A DNA stretch of 45,283 nt, from contig JAUYSH010000129.1 in the NCBI GenBank assembly GCA_030696455.1, positions 1 through 45,283 on the forward strand, given 5' to 3'. Shown in pieces: positions 29,354 through 37,663 of the stretch. The position numbers and the translations under genes were made by a program. The notes beneath the pieces are model-generated. The model was not told the DNA's origin and made no database searches. It saw only the letters and a program-made list of their open reading frames with translations. Within the stretch, counting starts at the first letter, position 1; every line of letters starts with the position of its first letter. The DNA comes from Elusimicrobiota bacterium (GTDB lineage Bacteria; Elusimicrobiota; Elusimicrobia; UBA1565; UBA9628).

Positions 29354-30796
29354 ATGGATTATCCGAAACACTCCGCCGAGTACCGCTTTCGCCGCGCCCT
29401 CAATTGGGTCCCGATGGGGCTGGCCTACGCCTTCCTTTACATGGGGCGCTACAACCTGACCGTCGCCAAGAGCGCGCTCGGCGACACCCTGATGACGAAG
29501 GCGCAGTTCGGGACTATCTTCGCCGTCGGCGCGTGGGTGTACGGCTTCTCGTTCCTCGCTTCCGGGCCCCTGACCGACAAGCTCGGCGGGCGCAACGCGA
29601 TGCTCGTCGGCACCGGCGGCGCGCTGATCGTCAACGCGATCATGGGCCTGGCGCTGTACGGCATGGGCAACTGGGGCTGGAACATCTCGCTGTTCTGGAT
29701 GTTCACCATCCTCTACGCCGTGAACATGCACTTCCAGAGCTACGGCGCCGTCGCCATCGTGACCGTCAAGGCCCCGTGGTTCCACGTGCGCGAGCGCGGG
29801 ACGTTCTCGACGATGTTCGGCATCATGATCTCCATGGGCATCCTCTTCGCCTTCGACTGGGGCTTCGCCATCGTCGAGGCGACGCGCGCTGCCTTGCCCG
29901 CGACGCTCGGCGTGTGGGCGAGCGTCGCCCACTTCTTCCTGCCGAGCAATACCGGCGTGAACCAGAACTGGTGGCTTTTCTTCGCCCCGGCGTTCCTGAT
30001 GGCCGTGACCTGGGTCGTCATGTACAAGTACCTCTGCGACTCCCCGAGCGAGGCCGGCTTCAAGGACTTCGACACCGGAGAAGAGGCGCTCTCGCACGAC
30101 GGCAAGCGCCTGCCGGTGATGCAGGTGTTCAAGAAGATCGTCACCCATCCGGTGCTCATCGTCGTCTGCGGCATCGAGTTCTGCTCGGGCATCCTGCGCA
30201 ACGGGATCATGCATTGGTATCCGCTGTTCGCGGCCGAGGTCGGGTTCAAGAAGACCTTCTGGGTGCCCCAGAACTGGGGCATGGTCCTGTTCCTCGCGGG
30301 CGTGACCGGCGCCATCTTGACGGGTTGGGGCTCGGACCGGCTCTTCCAGTCGCGGCGCGCGCCGATGGCGGGCGTGCTCTACGGCGTGATGGCGCTCTGC
30401 GCGGTGCTTCTCGCCTTCACCCTCGACGGCAACCTGTGGTGGGCGGGCGGCGCGGTGATCGTGATGTCGATGGCGGTCATCGGCGTGCACGGCATCCTGT
30501 CGGGCACCTCGACGACGGATTTCGGCGGCGCCAAGAACGCGGGCGCGGCCGTCGGCATCGTCGACGGCATGGTGTATCTCGGCACGGGCCTGCAGTCCGT
30601 CATCATCGGCTCGATCACGCCGACCGGCGATGCGGCGAAGATCGCGTCGAACTGGTTCTGGTGGCCGATCTTCCTCGTGCCGTTCGCGCTGATCGGCTTC
30701 GCCCTCTCGCTGAAGATCTGGCACGCGGTGCCGAAAAAGCGTCAGGCGCCGGCGGCTCAGCTCGTCAAAGGGAAGGATCCCGAGCTTCAGCCCTGA
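29354..30796 (+). CDS. MFS transporter, organophosphate:phosphate antiporter type
   Basis: 480 residues, 12 predicted helices. The N-terminal YAFLYMGRYNLTVAKSAL is the OPA (GlpT/UhpT) signature, and GPLTDKLGGRNAML is the MFS loop 2-3 motif. A cytoplasmic loop (SEAGFKDFDTGEEALSHDG) divides the halves, and GSITPTGDAAKIASNWFWW lies near the last helices. OPA carriers exchange glycerol-3-phosphate, hexose phosphate or similar for phosphate across the inner membrane. Substrate not predictable; its 3' end overlaps that of the convergent second MFS gene by 32 bases. Confidence 0.87.
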   Translation: MDYPKHSAEYRFRRALNWVPMGLAYAFLYMGRYNLTVAKSALGDTLMTKAQFGTIFAVGAWVYGFSFLASGPLTDKLGGRNAMLVGTGGALIVNAIMGLALYGMGNWGWNISLFWMFTILYAVNMHFQSYGAVAIVTVKAPWFHVRERGTFSTMFGIMISMGILFAFDWGFAIVEATRAALPATLGVWASVAHFFLPSNTGVNQNWWLFFAPAFLMAVTWVVMYKYLCDSPSEAGFKDFDTGEEALSHDGKRLPVMQVFKKIVTHPVLIVVCGIEFCSGILRNGIMHWYPLFAAEVGFKKTFWVPQNWGMVLFLAGVTGAILTGWGSDRLFQSRRAPMAGVLYGVMALCAVLLAFTLDGNLWWAGGAVIVMSMAVIGVHGILSGTSTTDFGGAKNAGAAVGIVDGMVYLGTGLQSVIIGSITPTGDAAKIASNWFWWPIFLVPFALIGFALSLKIWHAVPKKRQAPAAQLVKGKDPELQP

Positions 30797-31970
30797 GCCA
30801 GGCCAGCGCGAGCGAGGCCGCCGCGCCGAACAGGCTGAAGGGGAGGAGCACCGCGGTCCAGGAGCCCCAGCCGCCGCGGTCGACGAGCGCGCCCACGAGC
30901 GGAATGGCGAGGCCTCCCGCGGCGTGATGGACCCCGTCGAGCAGGCCTGAGACGGCCCCCGCGGAGCGGCGTCCGCCGGCGTCCATCGCGGCCGCGCCGC
31001 TGAGCAGGGCGTGCACGCCGAACGCCGCGCCGCAGGCGGCGCCGAGGAAGGCCACGGCCGTCGCGGGCTCCAGCGCCCGGCCGAGCCCGGTCAGCGCCGC
31101 GGCCATGATCGCGAAGAGGACGAAGGCGGCGGGCGCGCGGCGCGCGCCGAAGGCCTTGTCCGACAGGAGTCCCCCCAGCGCGGGCCCCAGGCAGGCTCCG
31201 GCCGCGGCCGAGGCGAGCGCCGGAAGGAACAGCGGCCCCCCGGGCCGGATCTGGTGCACCTCGCTCAGGAATTGCGCCGACCAGCCGAGCAGGCCCCAGC
31301 GCACCGCGCCGGCGCAGCCCGCGAGCGCCGCGGGTATCAGGACATACGCGCGTCCTGCCAGAACACGCAGCTCGCCGAGCCCGGCGCCCGGCCCCTCGTC
31401 GCGCGCCTCTTCGGGTCCCAGGCGAGCCGCCGCGAGGGCGAGAAGGGCGGCCATCGCCGGAAGGAAGACGACGGCCGGGGCGGGCAGGCGCGCGCCGAGC
31501 CAGAGTCCCACGGGCAAGGCGAGAAACTCCGCCGGGAAGGCGAGCGCGCCGTAGAGCCCGGCGTGGCGGCCGCGGAGGCCGGGCTCGAGGCGGGCGGCGT
31601 TGAGCCTCGCCGCGGCCGGCCCCGCGAAGGCCGCGAAATAGCACACAACGGCGTGCAGGATAGCGACGGCGACGAACATCCCTCCTTCCCCCCCGCCGAG
31701 GAACAGCGCGCCGAGCCCGGCCGCCGCGGCGGCGGCGCCCGCGGACGCGTCTCGCAGGGCGCGCCTCGCGCCGAAGCGGTCGACGAGCGCGCCGGCGAAT
31801 CCGGACGCCAGGGCGCGCGTCCACAGGCCGAGACCGAGCGCCAGCGCGAGCCGCCCCTTCGAGAGCTCGAGGCTCATGCCCGAGGCCGCCGCCGCGGGCA
31901 GGGATCCGGCGGCCAGGCCGAGGCCCAGCCCGGCGAGCCCGAGCGCCGCGGTCCCGAGCGCAGATCTCAT
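30765..31970 (-). CDS. MFS transporter, Ala/Gly-rich
   Basis: 401 residues; ATG 31970 overlaps the phospholipase D stop (ATGA). Twelve predicted helices, very rich in Ala, Gly and Leu. MFS loop motif GALVDRFGARRAL (about residues 60-72) and the repeated motif GGLLSDKAFGARRAP in the second half. The C-terminal GAVSGLLDGVHHAAGG resembles the corresponding segment of the OPA-type carrier at 29354-30796 (GAAVGIVDGMVYLGTG), suggesting a distant common origin. Last gene of the long operon that starts at trxB. Substrate unknown. Confidence 0.8.
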   Translation of the reverse strand: MRSALGTAALGLAGLGLGLAAGSLPAAAASGMSLELSKGRLALALGLGLWTRALASGFAGALVDRFGARRALRDASAGAAAAAAGLGALFLGGGEGGMFVAVAILHAVVCYFAAFAGPAAARLNAARLEPGLRGRHAGLYGALAFPAEFLALPVGLWLGARLPAPAVVFLPAMAALLALAAARLGPEEARDEGPGAGLGELRVLAGRAYVLIPAALAGCAGAVRWGLLGWSAQFLSEVHQIRPGGPLFLPALASAAAGACLGPALGGLLSDKAFGARRAPAAFVLFAIMAAALTGLGRALEPATAVAFLGAACGAAFGVHALLSGAAAMDAGGRRSAGAVSGLLDGVHHAAGGLAIPLVGALVDRGGWGSWTAVLLPFSLFGAAASLALAWLRAEARDPSL

Positions 31971-33151
31971 TTCTTGGGCTTCGGGTAAGCTTTGAGGATA
32001 TCCAAAGGCTCGGCGTAAGCCGAGCCCCAGAGGCGGGCGTGGATCTTGGCGGCGCGGAAGGACAGCGCCTCGTCTTTGACCACGAGCTCGAGGTTTCGCG
32101 AGGTGTCGAGGTAACCGCCCGCCCAGTTGCTCGTGCCAAGCCACGTCGTCTTGCCGTCAGCGACCATGTACTTGGAATGGATCACGCGGGCGAACGGTAT
32201 GTGGCCCTGCTTGGCCGCGGGGACCGTCAGGACCTTGACCTCCACGCCGGGCACCAGCGCCAGGCTTTTCAGATGGGCGACCGAGTGCTCATCGGTGTTC
32301 CAGTGGGAGACGAGGAGCTTGATCTTGACGCCGCGCACGGCGGCGTCGCGCAGCGCGTTGTCGATGGGGCTGTAGAAGCGCTTGGGCCGGGCGTACGTGG
32401 TCGGATTGTAGTCGAGCAGCTGGATGGCCAGGTCCGCCTTGGCCTCGCCGATGAGCCGGACGAGCTCCGACTCGGAGTCGCCGACTCCGTTCGGGTTCCT
32501 CCGCCAGGGGCTGGCGACGAGGTAGGCGCGCCCGGCGCGTTCGAAGTGCGGCTCCCGCTGCTCGTCGAGCGTGAGGCTGCCAGGCTCCGCGGTCAGCGCC
32601 CAGTCGTGGTCGAACACGCGCTGGACATCGCGGACGACGGGCGCGTCGTTGATCCTCAGGCCCAGCTCGTGGATGTGCTTGAGGGCGCGCCAGTCGAAGT
32701 TCTGGCTGCCGACGAAAGCCTCCGTGGAGTCCACGACGAAGAACTTGGCGTGGACGATCCCGTCGCCGTTGACCTTCGACCAGTCGAGTATGCGCAGCTC
32801 GAGGCCGGGGATGGCCTTCAGGCGCGCGATGCCGTCGAGGGAGTTCTTCTCGAATTTCTGCTCGAGGATGACGCGGATCTTGACGCCCCGCGCGGCGGCG
32901 CGCTCCAGCGCCTGGAGGGACGGCTCGAGGGGCTCGCCGGTCGACGGCGTCACGTAGAACTGCTCGATGTCGATCGTCTTCTTCGCCGCGTCGAACATCG
33001 CGGGCCAGACGTCCTGGGCGAGGCGGAGGTCGGGCTCCGCCAGAGACGTCTCCACGGGATACGAATAGACGAGCTCGAAGCCGGGGACGGAGAACTCCGC
33101 GCGCGCGGCCGTCGAGAGAAGAGCCAACAGCAACGAAGCGTGTCTTATCAT
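31967..33151 (-). CDS. Exported phospholipase D-family protein, PLD3/PLD4-like
   Basis: 394 residues from ATG 33151, which overlaps the pentapeptide gene stop (ATGA). Signal peptide MIRHASLLLALLSTAARA. Two HKD motifs: HAKFFVVD (H134, K136, D141) with GSQNFDWRAL, and HSKYMVAD (H325, K327, D332) with GTSNWAGGY. Around them the sequence follows the eukaryotic PLD3/PLD4 group closely: DIEQFYV near the start, HELGLRI after motif 1, RFYSPIDNALRDAAVRGVKI and LLVSHW between motifs, IPFARV before motif 2. PLD3/4 are 5'-exonucleases and lipid transferases; the bacterial activity is unknown. Exported, so it would act on envelope lipid or extracellular nucleic acid. Confidence 0.88.
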   Translation of the reverse strand: MIRHASLLLALLSTAARAEFSVPGFELVYSYPVETSLAEPDLRLAQDVWPAMFDAAKKTIDIEQFYVTPSTGEPLEPSLQALERAAARGVKIRVILEQKFEKNSLDGIARLKAIPGLELRILDWSKVNGDGIVHAKFFVVDSTEAFVGSQNFDWRALKHIHELGLRINDAPVVRDVQRVFDHDWALTAEPGSLTLDEQREPHFERAGRAYLVASPWRRNPNGVGDSESELVRLIGEAKADLAIQLLDYNPTTYARPKRFYSPIDNALRDAAVRGVKIKLLVSHWNTDEHSVAHLKSLALVPGVEVKVLTVPAAKQGHIPFARVIHSKYMVADGKTTWLGTSNWAGGYLDTSRNLELVVKDEALSFRAAKIHARLWGSAYAEPLDILKAYPKPKK

Positions 33152-33744
33152 GAGTCCTCCAGGATTATGCCGAGGCCGGGAAGCAGCGCGACGGCCTCGG
33201 GCAGGGAAAAGCGGGCCTTCTTGATCTTGGTGCGAAAGGCGTCTATGTCGTAGGAGAACGAGCCGCGTAGATCGGCGCCCGTCAGATCGGCGCCGAAGAA
33301 GCGTGCGCGCGCCAGGTCGCAGCGGACGATCGCCGCCGAGCGCAGATCCGCCTCGGAGAAGTCCGCCTCGCGCAGGCGGCAGTCGTCGAGCGTGAGCCGC
33401 GGCAGCTTGGCTCCCGCGAAGGTTCCCTGATCGAGCAGGCAATGGACGAAGTCCAGATCGTCGAGCGAGGACGCGGCGGCCCAGTTGGCGCCGCCCGCCC
33501 GGCAGTCCTTGAAGGATGCCCCCCTCAGACGCGAGCCGGTGAACCGGGCGGCCGTGAAGTCGCAGCTCTCGAAGGCGCAGTCGGTGAAGCGCGCGCGGCG
33601 CAGGGCCGCGCCGGCGAAGGAGCAGGCGATGAAGCGGCAGGAGTCGAACTCGACGTCGACGAGCTCCAGCCCCTTCGCGGCGAGCTCCCGGAAATCGGAG
33701 TCGCGATGCGCCGAGCCGGCGCTCAGCCGCTCAGGCGCGAGCAT
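33148..33744 (-). CDS. Pentapeptide-repeat protein
   Basis: 198 residues; the start overlaps the lipB end by 14 bases. About 25 pentapeptide units of A(D/N/R)LxX or CxF type (FDSCRFIACSFAGAALRRAR, FTDCAF, ADFSEADLRSA, GADLTGADLRG), which fold as a right-handed quadrilateral beta-helix. The last ~30 residues (TKIKKARFSLPEAVALLPGL) form a capping helix. Cytoplasmic. Some relatives mimic DNA and protect gyrase; nothing here shows that. The repeats include unusually many Cys. Confidence 0.88.
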   Translation of the reverse strand: MLAPERLSAGSAHRDSDFRELAAKGLELVDVEFDSCRFIACSFAGAALRRARFTDCAFESCDFTAARFTGSRLRGASFKDCRAGGANWAAASSLDDLDFVHCLLDQGTFAGAKLPRLTLDDCRLREADFSEADLRSAAIVRCDLARARFFGADLTGADLRGSFSYDIDAFRTKIKKARFSLPEAVALLPGLGIILEDS

Positions 33745-34360
33745 CGTTCCTCGCCATGCGCCCGAAGTACTGCAGCAGCGCCTCGCCGACGGCCTTGCTC
33801 ACGGCATGCTCGTCGACGGAGGCGCCGAGCGCGCGCGCCATCGTCGTCATGACCTCGCTCTCGAGCCGGCAGGGGTGGATCAGGTTGAAAGGGGCCGTGG
33901 TGTTGTTCATGTTCAGCGCGAAGCCGTGGTAGGAGACCCCCGCGCGCACCGCGACGCCGATGGATGCGAGCTTCTTGCGCCCGACCCACAGTCCGGTGAA
34001 CCCTTTGACCGTCGTCGCCTTGATCCCGAACGGGGCGATCGCCTCGATCAGCACCGCCTCGAGGGCGGCCAGGTACGACCGCGGCCTGAGCCCGAGCCCG
34101 GGCAGGTGGAAGATCGGGTAGCCGACGAGCTGCCCCGGCCCATGCCAGGTGAGGTCTCCCCCGCGCTCGACCTTGTGCACGGGATAGGGCAGGGCCTTGG
34201 GCACCGGCTGCTTCGAGGACCGCCCGATGGTGTAGACCGGGTGGTGCTGGCAGAGAAGGACCGTGTCCGGAATCTTCCCCTCGCCGCGCTCGAAGACGAG
34301 CTTGCGCTGGAGATTCCAGACCTCTTCGTAGTCCTTGAGGCCCAGGTCCCGGACGAGCAT
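33731..34360 (-). CDS. lipB: Lipoyl(octanoyl) transferase LipB
   Basis: 209 residues. Family motifs in order: CQHHPVYTIGRSS (about 48-60), RGGDLTWHGPGQLVGYPI (about 78-95), the catalytic Lys region WVGRKKLASIGVAVRAG (about 126-142) and HGFALNMNN. The Cys normally found near residue 170 falls in NLIHPCRLE (PCG in most LipB). It moves octanoate from acyl-carrier protein to lipoyl domains, the step before LipA. It lies three bases after lpdA in the same operon, with the dehydrogenase whose E2 it would modify. Confidence 0.93.
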   Translation of the reverse strand: MLVRDLGLKDYEEVWNLQRKLVFERGEGKIPDTVLLCQHHPVYTIGRSSKQPVPKALPYPVHKVERGGDLTWHGPGQLVGYPIFHLPGLGLRPRSYLAALEAVLIEAIAPFGIKATTVKGFTGLWVGRKKLASIGVAVRAGVSYHGFALNMNNTTAPFNLIHPCRLESEVMTTMARALGASVDEHAVSKAVGEALLQYFGRMARNDARA

Positions 34361-34363
34361 CGC

Positions 34364-35788
34364 TTAGGAGAAGACGGGCGCCTCGCGCTTGATCTGAAGC
34401 ATGTGCACGGGATGCCCGAGCGCGACCTCGCAGGCCTCCGCGAACGTCTCGGTCAGGGTCGGATGCGGATGGATGGTCCGTGCTACCTGCTCGAGGGTGA
34501 CGCCGACGGACACCGCGAGGCAGGCTTCTCCGATGAGGTCGGAGGCGTTGGTCCCGACGAAGCCGGCGCCGAGTATGCGGTGCGTGGCCTTGTCGGCGAC
34601 GACCTTGCAGAAGCCCTCGGTCTCGCGCACGGCCATCGCGCGGCCGGAGGCGGCGAACGGGAATTTGCCGGTGACCGTATTGAATCCGGAGGCTTTAGCC
34701 TCCGGATCCGTCATGCCGACCCAGGAGATCTCAGGGTCGGTGAAGACGGCCCAAGGCACCTGTCCGCGGGTCTCGAGGGGCTCGCCCGCGATCGACTGCG
34801 CGGCGAGGATGCCCTCGCGGCTGGCCTTGTGGGCCAGGTAGGGCTGGCCGACGAGGTCGCCGATCGCGTAGATGTTGCCGACCGAGGAGAGCATCTCGGT
34901 GTCGACGACCACGTGCCCGCGCTTGTCGAGCTCGACGCCGAGCTTCTCGAGACCGAGGCCCTTGGAGCGCGGCGCCCGGCCGACCGCCATCAAAATCTTG
35001 TCGCAGGCGACCTTCCGGGCGCCTTCCGGGGTTTCGACGACCAGTTCCAGGCGCTTCCCCTTCTTGGCCCAGGAGGTCGCCTTCGAAGAAAGAAGAACCT
35101 CGACGCCGAGCTTGGTCAGATTGCGCGCGACAGGAGCGACGAGATCCTTCTCGATCACCGGCAGCAGCGCGTCGGTGAACTCCACGACCGTCACCTTCGT
35201 GCCGAGCTTGGCGAAGAAGGTCCCGATCTCGAGGCCTATGACGCCGCCGCCGACCACGACGAGGGCCTCGGGCGGGTTTTGGAGGTCGAGAGCCTCCTTG
35301 GAGCCCAGGATGTCCTTGCCGTCGATGCCGAAGCCCGGGATCGAGACGATCTCGGAGCCGGTGGCGATGATCGCGTGCTTGAACTCGACCTCCTCGGCCG
35401 TGCCGTCCGCCCTCGTGACGACGGCGGTGTGGGCCGTCGTGAACCGTGCTTCGCCCTGGATGTGCTCGCCCTTGTTCCCCTTGATCAACGTGCCGATGTT
35501 CTTGACGAAGCCGCCGACCATCTGGTCCTTCCACGCGACGACCTTGGTCCAGTCGAGCTGATGCTTGGGGTCGTCGAAGCCGGCGTCCTTGGTCTTCTTC
35601 GACTTGTGGGCGTGCCCCGCGGCGGCGATCAGGGCCTTCGAGGGGATGCAGCCGTAGTTGAGGCACTCGCCGCCGAGCTTGTCTCGGTCCACCAGGAGGA
35701 CCTTCTTGCCGAGCTGCCCGGCCTTGATGGCGGCCACGTAGCCTCCGGGTCCGCCGCCGACGATGAACACGTCCGTTTTGATCGCCAT
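34364..35788 (-). CDS. lpdA: Dihydrolipoamide dehydrogenase (E3)
   Basis: 474 residues. FAD-binding VGGGPGGYVAAIKAGQLG, redox disulfide GGECLNYGCIPSKAL (Cys about 42 and 47), NAD-binding VVVGGGVIGLEIG, second FAD motif YAIGDLVG and the active-site His-Glu in HPHPTLTE at the C-terminus. It re-oxidises the dihydrolipoyl groups of E2 with NAD. A perfect 24-base palindrome lies inside the gene at 34684-34707 without changing the protein's normal alignment. Nine bases follow the E2 stop codon. Confidence 0.96.
   Translation of the reverse strand: MAIKTDVFIVGGGPGGYVAAIKAGQLGKKVLLVDRDKLGGECLNYGCIPSKALIAAAGHAHKSKKTKDAGFDDPKHQLDWTKVVAWKDQMVGGFVKNIGTLIKGNKGEHIQGEARFTTAHTAVVTRADGTAEEVEFKHAIIATGSEIVSIPGFGIDGKDILGSKEALDLQNPPEALVVVGGGVIGLEIGTFFAKLGTKVTVVEFTDALLPVIEKDLVAPVARNLTKLGVEVLLSSKATSWAKKGKRLELVVETPEGARKVACDKILMAVGRAPRSKGLGLEKLGVELDKRGHVVVDTEMLSSVGNIYAIGDLVGQPYLAHKASREGILAAQSIAGEPLETRGQVPWAVFTDPEISWVGMTDPEAKASGFNTVTGKFPFAASGRAMAVRETEGFCKVVADKATHRILGAGFVGTNASDLIGEACLAVSVGVTLEQVARTIHPHPTLTETFAEACEVALGHPVHMLQIKREAPVFS
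34684..34707. repeat. Perfect hairpin inside lpdA
   Basis: ATCCGGAGGCT-TT-AGCCTCCGGAT, 11-bp arms and a 2-base centre. It encodes DPEAKASG of E3, where other E3 proteins have no gap or insertion, so the protein is unaffected. Confidence 0.7.
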
Positions 35789-35797
35789 GGGGTCCTC

Positions 35798-37564
35798 TTA
35801 GAGAAGGGTCTGCGGATTCTCGAGATGCTTGATGATGGTGTTCATGAAGCTCGCGGCGTCGGCCCCGTCCACGATGCGGTGGTCGAAGGACAGCACCAGG
35901 TTCATGACGTCCCTCGCAACGACCTTGCCGTCGCGCACCACGGGCCGCTTGGCGAGCTTCATCAGGCCGAGGATCGCGACCTCGGGGTGGTTCACGATCG
36001 GGGTCGCGAACAGGCCTCCGATCGGTCCGATGTTGGTGATGGTGATGGTGCCGTCTTGCAGGGATGAGACTTCGATCGTCTTGGCGCGCACCTTCTCCGC
36101 GAGCGTCGAGATATCAACGGCCAGGGCCCAGACGTCCTTGTCCTGGGCGGACTTGATGTTGGGAACGACAAGGCCCTGCGGCGCGGCGACGGCGATGCCG
36201 ACGTTGTGGCGGCGCTTGATGACGATCTCTCCTGCGGCCTCGTCCAACGACGAGTTGAACATTGGGAATTCGGACAAGGATTTAGACAAGGCGCGAACGA
36301 TGAACGGCAAGAAGGTGAGTTTTATCCCCTTCTTCGCGGCTTGAGGCTTCAGGGACTCGCGCAAGGCGAGGACCGCCGTCATGTCGCATTCATCAACGTG
36401 CGTAACGTGCGCGACGGTCCGCTTCGACTGCTGCATTTTCTCGGCAATTTTTCGGCGTATACCGGTGAATGGAACCGTCGTGTCGCCGTTCTGCCGTTGT
36501 ATCGACACCGGAGGGTACCCGGATGCAGTCGTGGATGCAAGAACGGGTTCTTGTCGCGATGTCGTTGCCTTAGCCGTCGCCGTCGGCGCCGAAGGCGCCA
36601 ACGCCGTCTTCGCGCGAACGTCGGTCTCGGATATCCGCCCGCCCGGGCCCGTTCCCGTGATCCTCGACAGATCCACTCCAAGGTCCGTCGCGAGCTTCTT
36701 AACGGCCGGCGTCGCGTTCGCTCCCGAATTATCATAAACGCCGCCCGACTTGTACCCCTTCAAATCAGCCTCGAGCACCCGTCCCTGCGGTCCGGTCCCC
36801 TGAACCTGACCGATATCGATCCCCTGATCCTTCGCCATCTTCCTCACCATCGGAGTGGCCAGCACCTCGGAGGCGGGCTTGGACGGCCGCGGCGCCGCTT
36901 GCGCGGCGGCGGCCTTAGGAGAATCGGAATCAACGGCAACGGATGGAGCGCTCGTTACACCGGACCCTTTGACGCCCGCGTATGTGACGAGAGGGCCGTG
37001 AACCTTGATCTTTTCGCCGGGTTTGGCGTGGAGCTTGGCGATGGTGCCTGTCTTCGGCGAGGGGATCTCGACCTCCGCTTTATCGGTCAATACCGCGGCG
37101 ATCGCTTGATTCTCCTCGACCTTCTCGCCTTCCTTCACGAACCACTTGACCAGTTCCCCTTCGACGAGCCCCTCCCCGATATCGGGCAGGTTGAACACGA
37201 AGCCGCCGGACGCGGGCGCGGGACGCTCCACGACCGCGGCGGCTGAAGCTTGCGGCGCCTTCGGCGCCGCGACGGCGTTCTTAACGGCAACGTTTTCTTT
37301 CTTCTTCGGGGCCTCGGCGGCCGCGCCGCCGACCTCGATGGTCGCCAAGGGCGTGTGCACCTTGATCTTCTCGCCCGGCTTCCCGTGAAGCGCCACGATC
37401 TTCCCCGCCTTAGGGCTCGGAATCTCCACCTCGGCCTTGTCCGTCAGGACGGCCGCGATCGGCTGATGCTCCGCCACGGTCTCGCCCACCTTCACGAACC
37501 ACTTCACGATCTCGCCTTCAACGAGTCCCTCACCGATATCCGGCAGATTGAATTCGAAGTTCAT
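35798..37564 (-). CDS. 2-oxoacid dehydrogenase E2 with two lipoyl and two E3-binding domains
   Basis: 588 residues. Two lipoyl domains (1-80 and 120-196), each with TDKAEVEIPSP; lipoyl lysines K43 and K162. Then two peripheral-subunit-binding domains, 236-270 (ATPMVRKMAKDQGID, GTGPQGRVLEADL) and 284-317 (ATPAVKKLATDLGVD, GTGPGGRISETDV). Ala/Pro/Thr-rich linkers join them. The catalytic acyltransferase domain (about 365-588) has DHRIVDGA with the active-site His. The LPDIGEGLVEGE start is typical of pyruvate or branched-chain E2, so the substrate is either. Two binding domains are unusual. A 99-base spacer with a big inverted repeat separates it from E1beta. Confidence 0.94.
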   Translation of the reverse strand: MNFEFNLPDIGEGLVEGEIVKWFVKVGETVAEHQPIAAVLTDKAEVEIPSPKAGKIVALHGKPGEKIKVHTPLATIEVGGAAAEAPKKKENVAVKNAVAAPKAPQASAAAVVERPAPASGGFVFNLPDIGEGLVEGELVKWFVKEGEKVEENQAIAAVLTDKAEVEIPSPKTGTIAKLHAKPGEKIKVHGPLVTYAGVKGSGVTSAPSVAVDSDSPKAAAAQAAPRPSKPASEVLATPMVRKMAKDQGIDIGQVQGTGPQGRVLEADLKGYKSGGVYDNSGANATPAVKKLATDLGVDLSRITGTGPGGRISETDVRAKTALAPSAPTATAKATTSRQEPVLASTTASGYPPVSIQRQNGDTTVPFTGIRRKIAEKMQQSKRTVAHVTHVDECDMTAVLALRESLKPQAAKKGIKLTFLPFIVRALSKSLSEFPMFNSSLDEAAGEIVIKRRHNVGIAVAAPQGLVVPNIKSAQDKDVWALAVDISTLAEKVRAKTIEVSSLQDGTITITNIGPIGGLFATPIVNHPEVAILGLMKLAKRPVVRDGKVVARDVMNLVLSFDHRIVDGADAASFMNTIIKHLENPQTLL

Positions 37565-37583
37565 GGTCTCTCTCTCTGGATCT

Positions 37584-37661
37584 TGGTGTCAGGCCTAACG
37601 GTAGTGACGGTATTTTCTGCTGCCCGGCTGAATACTGTCATTAACGTTAGGCCTGACACCA
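37584..37661. repeat. 31-bp-stem inverted repeat inside the dehydrogenase operon
   Basis: Outer arms TGGTGTCAGGCCTAACG (37584-37600) and CGTTAGGCCTGACACCA (37645-37661) are perfect. Inner arms TAGTGACGGTATT (37602-37614) and AATACTGTCATTA (37631-37643) pair with two differences that would be G-U in plus-strand RNA. A 16-base loop contains GCTGCCCGGC. The element fills the space between the E1beta stop and the E2 leader. It looks like a REP/MITE-type insertion; it could also lower downstream expression. Confidence 0.85.
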
Positions 37662-37663
37662 TA

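Noticed and set aside
33485-36067. 860-codon plus-strand frame opposite lpdA and E2
   Set aside because: Antisense shadow of four well-recognised genes; composition is Asp/Arg/Val-biased as expected from third-position GC.
37565-37663. Riboswitch between E1beta and E2
   Set aside because: The gap is a single long inverted repeat with no multi-helix junction or known conserved core.
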